DNA from: an uncultured Prevotella sp.
Lineage (GTDB): Bacteria; Bacteroidota; Bacteroidia; Bacteroidales; Bacteroidaceae
Length of the DNA stretch: 44,276 nucleotides
NCBI GenBank assembly: GCA_947174835.1
Contig: CAMWKM010000006.1
Location: 1 to 44,276, forward strand
Direction of reading: 5' to 3'
Position numbers and translations under genes: made by a program. Below, piece by piece: positions 40,428 through 44,276 of this stretch (within the stretch, counting starts at the first letter, position 1; each line of letters opens with the position of its first letter). The notes under the pieces were generated by a model, which was given only the letters and a program-made list of their open reading frames with translations, made no database searches and was not told the origin of the DNA.

Positions 40428-41218
40428 ACATCATTGAATTGCAGTCATTGGATGAGTCGGGCGTGGAGGTCTTTAGTCGATTGACTGAGACGCAGTTACG
40501 CAATGTACTCCATCCGGAGAATAGTGTTTTTATTGCTGAAAGTCCAAAGGTGATCCGTGTGGCTCTCGATGCCGGCTACGAACCAGTGTCGTTGCTTTGC
40601 GAAAGGCGTCATATCACCGGTGATGCTGCCGACATCATCAGTCGCTGTGGAGATGTTCCTGTCTATACCGGTGACCGCCAGCTGCTGGCAGCACTTACGG
40701 GCTATACCTTGACGCGTGGTGTGCTTTGTGCCATGCAGCGTCCGCAACCCCGTCGGTTGACTGAGGTTTGTGCTGGTGCGCGTCGCTTGGTGGTTATTGA
40801 TGGGGTGGTCGATACGACTAATATTGGTGCCATCTTCCGTTCGGCAGCCGCCCTTGGTATTGATGGCGTATTGCTGACGCGTAATGCCTGCGACCCGTTC
40901 AACCGTCGGGCCGTGCGTGTGTCAATGGGCTCCGTGTTCCTCGTGCCTTGGACTTGGCTTGATGCCTACGATGATCTGCATCAGTTGGGCTTCAAGACGG
41001 TGGCGATGGCACTTACCGACCAGTCGATACCGCTTGACGACCCTGCTTTGAAGCGTGAGCCTCGTTTGGCCATTATTATGGGAACCGAGGGTGACGGGCT
41101 GCCCCAGAATACAATTACCCGTGCCGACTTTACGGTGCGTATTCCGATGTCGCATCAGGTCGACTCGCTCAACGTGGCTGCTGCTGCCGCAGTTGCCTTT
41201 TGGGAACTGACGAAATGA
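40424..41218 (+). CDS. TrmH/SpoU-family RNA 2'-O-methyltransferase (GTG start)
   Basis: This 264-residue SAM-dependent SPOUT methyltransferase acts on rRNA or tRNA. The N-terminal 100 residues are the RNA-binding domain (L7Ae-like, [16 protein letters not shown]). The knotted catalytic part has [16 protein letters not shown] (motif 1), [11 protein letters not shown] (motif 2) and [17 protein letters not shown] (motif 3). It starts with GTG at 40424, overlapping the rsgA stop (GTGA), and ends in an ATGA overlap with the S9 peptidase gene. The exact target base cannot be read. Confidence 0.9.
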   Translation: MNIIELQSLDESGVEVFSRLTETQLRNVLHPENSVFIAESPKVIRVALDAGYEPVSLLCERRHITGDAADIISRCGDVPVYTGDRQLLAALTGYTLTRGVLCAMQRPQPRRLTEVCAGARRLVVIDGVVDTTNIGAIFRSAAALGIDGVLLTRNACDPFNRRAVRVSMGSVFLVPWTWLDAYDDLHQLGFKTVAMALTDQSIPLDDPALKREPRLAIIMGTEGDGLPQNTITRADFTVRIPMSHQVDSLNVAAAAAVAFWELTK

Positions 41219-43656
41219 AAAACAGAAAAAACAATTCTTTTATTATGATTAGACTGATGATAGCAATGCTGATGCTGTCGCTCAATGCATTGGCGCAAGA
41301 GAAAACTGAAGTTAGGGAGTTCCGTCTGGCTGGACCATACGCTGTGGCCGAGCCCGTTGGCATGGATTCTATTGACGTAAACGGAAAGAAGTTCGACCAG
41401 AAGAGCTTGCTCGACGGCTTGTCGCTCGCGGCCACACCGGAGGGAGTCTTCAGCGGACAGGTGCTGCCTTCGCTTGCCGATTCCAAAAGTGTCGGTCTGC
41501 TCACTTATTACGTAAACAACACCGACTTCGTGAAGGGTAATATTCGGGTTAATGGCCCCAAGAACTATAGCCTCTTCGTCGATGGCAAAGCCTGTTCGGG
41601 CGAGGTGTCGCTGGCTCCCGACCATCATACGGTAGCCCTGAAGTTTCTTGCAGAACCGAGCGACTCAGACAGCATTCATGTTACGATGGATATGACCCGC
41701 GTCGTCGAGCCGACCATCAACAAGCAGCATCCCTATATGGTGCACGACCTTACCGATGGCCGGCGTGTGCGTTCCGTTTCGCTGTCAGCCGACGGCAAAC
41801 TGGTTCTTGTGGCTTATCAGGACACTGAGCGTGGTGGCAAGAGCCGGTGGAGTTACGAGGTGTGCGATGTGAAAACGGGTCGCGTGCTGTTCCGTCCTGA
41901 CCGGAACATTCAGTGGATGCCCCGTTCCGTGGCCTATTTGGAAGAGTCGTGGGAGGGCGACAAGCGCGTCTTGTGGAAGGTTGACCCGCTGACGGGTGCG
42001 CGTGTCCGCTTGGCCTATGATATTCCTCGCGACGGCTACAGGATGAGTCCCACCGAGGACTATCTCATCTTTACGGCTTATGAGGAAGGCCCTAAGGAGG
42101 ATGCCGATGTCTATCAAGTGCTTGAGATGGACGACCGTCAGCCCCGTTGGCGTTCGCGCAGCTATCTGAAACGCTACGATCTGGCCACCGGTCTCTGCCA
42201 GCGCATCACCTTCGGCAACAAGGGTGAGTTCCTCTATGATATTTCGCAGGATGGTACCCGCCTGCTCATTGGTTCTTCTCGTTCGCGTCTGGAGCGTCGT
42301 CCGACCACCGTCACCGACGTGCTCGTGATGGATGCCCGCACCCTGAAGGTCGATACCGTTCTCACGGCAGCAGAGTTCATTGGTGGTGCCGCTTTCTCGC
42401 CTGATGGCAGTCAGATTCTCTTTGAGGGTACACCCGAGGCTTTCAATCGCATCGGTTGTCAGTTGCCTGCCGACATTACGCCCAGCATGACCGAGGGCGA
42501 ACTGTTCCTCTACGACCTGTCCACACGTCAAGTTACACCGCTCACCAAGGATTTCGATCCCAGTGTCTCACGCACTGACTGGTCGTGGGCCGATGGACTC
42601 ATCTATCTGTCTGCCGAAGACCGCGACTATGTCAATATGTTCACCATCAATCCTAAGACGGGCAAGATAACGAAGATGAACACACACGGCGACTATGCCT
42701 ATCAATGGAATCTCGCTGCCCATGCCTCTGTGCTGGCTTACCTCTCCTATGAGACGATGGCACCTGCTTCAGCCTGGGTGGGCGAAAAACTGCTCTTCGA
42801 CGGAAAGACGGCACTTGGCGATGCCCGCATTGGCACCTGTCAGGACTGGAATTTTACCAATTCTCGGGGTGACACCGTCTATGGCCGTCTCTATCTGCCA
42901 GCCGACTTCGATGCATCCAAGCAGTACCCCATGATTGTCTATTACTATGGAGGTTGCTCGCCTGTCAGTCGTTATTTTGAATCGCCATACGCACCGCAGA
43001 TGTGGAACTCGCTGGGCTATGTGGCTTATATTATCGAACCCAGTGGTGCCACCGGTTTCGGACAGGAGTGGGCCTCACGTCATGTCAACACCGCCGGTCA
43101 GGGCCCTGCCGATGACATTATCGAGGGTGTGCGCAAGATATGTGAGGAGCATCCCTATATCGACAAGAAGAAAATCGGCTGCATGGGTGCCTCCTATGGT
43201 GGCTTCATGACTCAATATCTACAGACACGCACCGACCTTTTTGCCGCTGCCGTCAGCCATGCAGGCATTGCCAACCATACCAGTTACTGGGGGGTGGGCT
43301 ACTGGGGCTACAACTACAGCGAGGTGTCGATGGCCAACAGCTATCCCTGGAGTCATCGCGAGCTTTATGTTGACCGCTCGCCCTTGTTCAATGCTGATAA
43401 AATCCATACGCCTCTGTTGCTCCTTCATGGCGATGCCGATACCAATGTGCCCCTGATTGAGAGCCTCCAGATGTTTGCCGCCCTGAAACTTCTTGGCCGT
43501 GAGGTGGCGCTTGTTCAGGTGAAAGGCGAGAACCACCACATCCTCGACTACGCCAAACGTGAGAAGTGGCTTGCCACTCAGATGGCCTGGTTCCAGCGTT
43601 GGCTCAAAGACGATTCCTCATGGTGGGATGCCCTCTACCCGAAAAAGAATCTGTGA
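41215..43656 (+). CDS. Secreted S9 prolyl oligopeptidase-family peptidase (DPP-IV-like)
   Basis: The protein has 813 residues from the ATG at 41215, which overlaps the trmH stop as ATGA. Residues 1-28 are a signal peptide (MIRLMIAMLMLSLNALAQ). Residues 150-520 form a beta-propeller, with repeats such as FSPDGSQILFEGT. The C-terminal alpha/beta hydrolase has Ser660 (GASYGGFM), Asp742 (HGDADTNVP) and His774 (GENHHIL). It should cut peptides in the periplasm, as Bacteroidota dipeptidyl peptidases do. Exact specificity is not evident. Confidence 0.93.
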   Translation: MKNRKNNSFIMIRLMIAMLMLSLNALAQEKTEVREFRLAGPYAVAEPVGMDSIDVNGKKFDQKSLLDGLSLAATPEGVFSGQVLPSLADSKSVGLLTYYVNNTDFVKGNIRVNGPKNYSLFVDGKACSGEVSLAPDHHTVALKFLAEPSDSDSIHVTMDMTRVVEPTINKQHPYMVHDLTDGRRVRSVSLSADGKLVLVAYQDTERGGKSRWSYEVCDVKTGRVLFRPDRNIQWMPRSVAYLEESWEGDKRVLWKVDPLTGARVRLAYDIPRDGYRMSPTEDYLIFTAYEEGPKEDADVYQVLEMDDRQPRWRSRSYLKRYDLATGLCQRITFGNKGEFLYDISQDGTRLLIGSSRSRLERRPTTVTDVLVMDARTLKVDTVLTAAEFIGGAAFSPDGSQILFEGTPEAFNRIGCQLPADITPSMTEGELFLYDLSTRQVTPLTKDFDPSVSRTDWSWADGLIYLSAEDRDYVNMFTINPKTGKITKMNTHGDYAYQWNLAAHASVLAYLSYETMAPASAWVGEKLLFDGKTALGDARIGTCQDWNFTNSRGDTVYGRLYLPADFDASKQYPMIVYYYGGCSPVSRYFESPYAPQMWNSLGYVAYIIEPSGATGFGQEWASRHVNTAGQGPADDIIEGVRKICEEHPYIDKKKIGCMGASYGGFMTQYLQTRTDLFAAAVSHAGIANHTSYWGVGYWGYNYSEVSMANSYPWSHRELYVDRSPLFNADKIHTPLLLLHGDADTNVPLIESLQMFAALKLLGREVALVQVKGENHHILDYAKREKWLATQMAWFQRWLKDDSSWWDALYPKKNL

Positions 43657-43749
43657 TATACACGTCGTCTGTAGGTTGGTCGTCATAACAATAAGAGAAA
43701 TTCATTGTTAAAAACGTGCGAGTGCCAATTAACACAAAGTAATAATGAT

Positions 43750-43790
43750 AAAAAAGTAGCCTTGTGTTTTTATCACAAGGCTACTTTTTT
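43750..43790. terminator. Bidirectional terminator after the S9 peptidase gene
   Basis: The 17-bp perfect arms AAAAAAGTAGCCTTGTG / CACAAGGCTACTTTTTT enclose a short T-rich loop, between two convergent genes. Confidence 0.9.
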
Positions 43791-43833
43791 TATAGAATAG
43801 AAAAATCTGTATATTTTAATTGTCCCCCAAAAC

Positions 43834-44217
43834 TTACCATCTTATCGGAGTACGCTGAGGTAAATTCGCATTTTTATCTTCAATACACTGAATATCTTTA
43901 TAAGTGCGGGAAGAAGTGTTTGTTGTTGAGGACGAATTGTTTGTACCACTTGAATTGGAAACACCAACACTGCCACTCACCCCTACGCTTTTTGTTCCAA
44001 TATTACCATTCAAACCACCATTGATTGTATTTGAAGTACTTGTTGAACGATTGGTACTACCTTCAATTTTTTCTGTAACTGTAACTTCTTTCCATTTCCC
44101 AAGTTTTCCATTTTCTGTAGCACAATCTTTACCAATGTCTGACTTTTTAGGTTCATATTGAGCACAGACATTTGTGCAAACTAATAAAAATAATATAGAA
44201 AATATATTCTTTTTCAT
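43834..44217 (-). CDS. Secreted Ser/Thr/Asn/Gly-rich protein of unknown function
   Basis: This 127-residue protein has a signal peptide (MKKNIFSILFLLVCTNVCA). After a short charged part with one Cys (GKDCATENGKLGKWKEV), residues 53-105 are almost only Ser, Thr, Asn and Gly (NTINGGLNGNIGTKS, SGTNNSSSTTNTSS). A second Cys follows in KDIQCIEDKN, so a disulfide is possible. No family is recognised. No TAnnTTTG box is evident in the 59 bases before it. Composition is unlike its neighbours, and it sits at the window edge. Confidence 0.6.
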   Translation of the reverse strand: MKKNIFSILFLLVCTNVCAQYEPKKSDIGKDCATENGKLGKWKEVTVTEKIEGSTNRSTSTSNTINGGLNGNIGTKSVGVSGSVGVSNSSGTNNSSSTTNTSSRTYKDIQCIEDKNANLPQRTPIRW

Positions 44218-44276
44218 GTTTATTTCTTTTTACGTCCATTCCTTAAACGGACAATGATTAATAAATTGTTTAATGC

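Overview
The window is a chromosomal segment of a Bacteroidales bacterium, most likely Prevotellaceae (Prevotella/Segatella-like). The evidence is the recurring Bacteroidota -7 promoter box TAnnTTTG in front of genes, A-rich leaders instead of strong Shine-Dalgarno sites, a Bacteroides-type rhamnose gene set, a carboxyspermidine-dehydrogenase-type polyamine gene, BvgS-like sensor kinases and Bacteroidota-type mobilisation genes. The genus is inferred; no rRNA or tRNA is present.

Region 1 (1 to about 9,450) is an integrative mobilizable element that runs off the left edge. Read leftwards from its right end it carries a zinc-ribbon/double-HTH protein and a tyrosine integrase (ATGA overlap), an excisionase-like HTH protein, a winged-helix protein, a DnaC-like ATPase, a second winged-helix protein, a candidate oriT, a MobC-type accessory protein and MOBP-type relaxase (ATGA overlap), a coiled-coil membrane protein, and a TraG/MobC-type coupling protein. 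The coupling gene is broken: it has lost its 5' end and carries a frameshift. Back to back with it is a decayed AlbA/Schlafen-type ATP-binding gene with three separate lesions.

Region 2 (9,447-17,800) is core genome: dnaK, a secreted protein with a BamE/SmpA-like tail, then a leftward operon (unknown protein, MscS channel, carboxyspermidine dehydrogenase, recA) and an EamA transporter. Both leftward units start from promoters so close to the ATG that the mRNAs should be leaderless. Region 3 (17,820-19,240) holds an array of eight GATAATCAAATGG-like units on a strict 22-bp period, a Z-DNA-prone GC run, and a translationally coupled DUF3791-DUF3990-DUF3791 operon that looks like an ADP-ribosyltransferase-fold toxin-antitoxin module.

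Region 4 (19,470-26,520) is L-rhamnose catabolism: rhaD on the + strand behind an FNR/CRP-like palindrome, convergent with a rhaB-rhaA-rhaT operon, followed by a secreted SGNH esterase and a divergent GH43 arabinanase. Together these suggest use of pectin side chains (rhamnogalacturonan/arabinan). nhaD follows. Region 5 (28,209-34,827) is a leftward operon of two SBP3-containing BvgS-like sensor proteins and an AraC regulator that has no receiver domain. The first sensor keeps an ATPase domain but has Gln where the phospho-accepting His should be; the second has the His. This pseudokinase/kinase/AraC cassette and the DUF3791/DUF3990 operon are the best candidates for undescribed biology here.

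Region 6 (34,900-44,276) is sulfur amino-acid synthesis (two O-acetylhomoserine sulfhydrylase paralogues flanking cysK), a possible 31-residue orphan peptide gene, the frr-rsgA-trmH-S9 peptidase run with TTG, GTG and ATGA junctions, and a secreted Ser/Thr/Asn/Gly-rich protein of unknown function.
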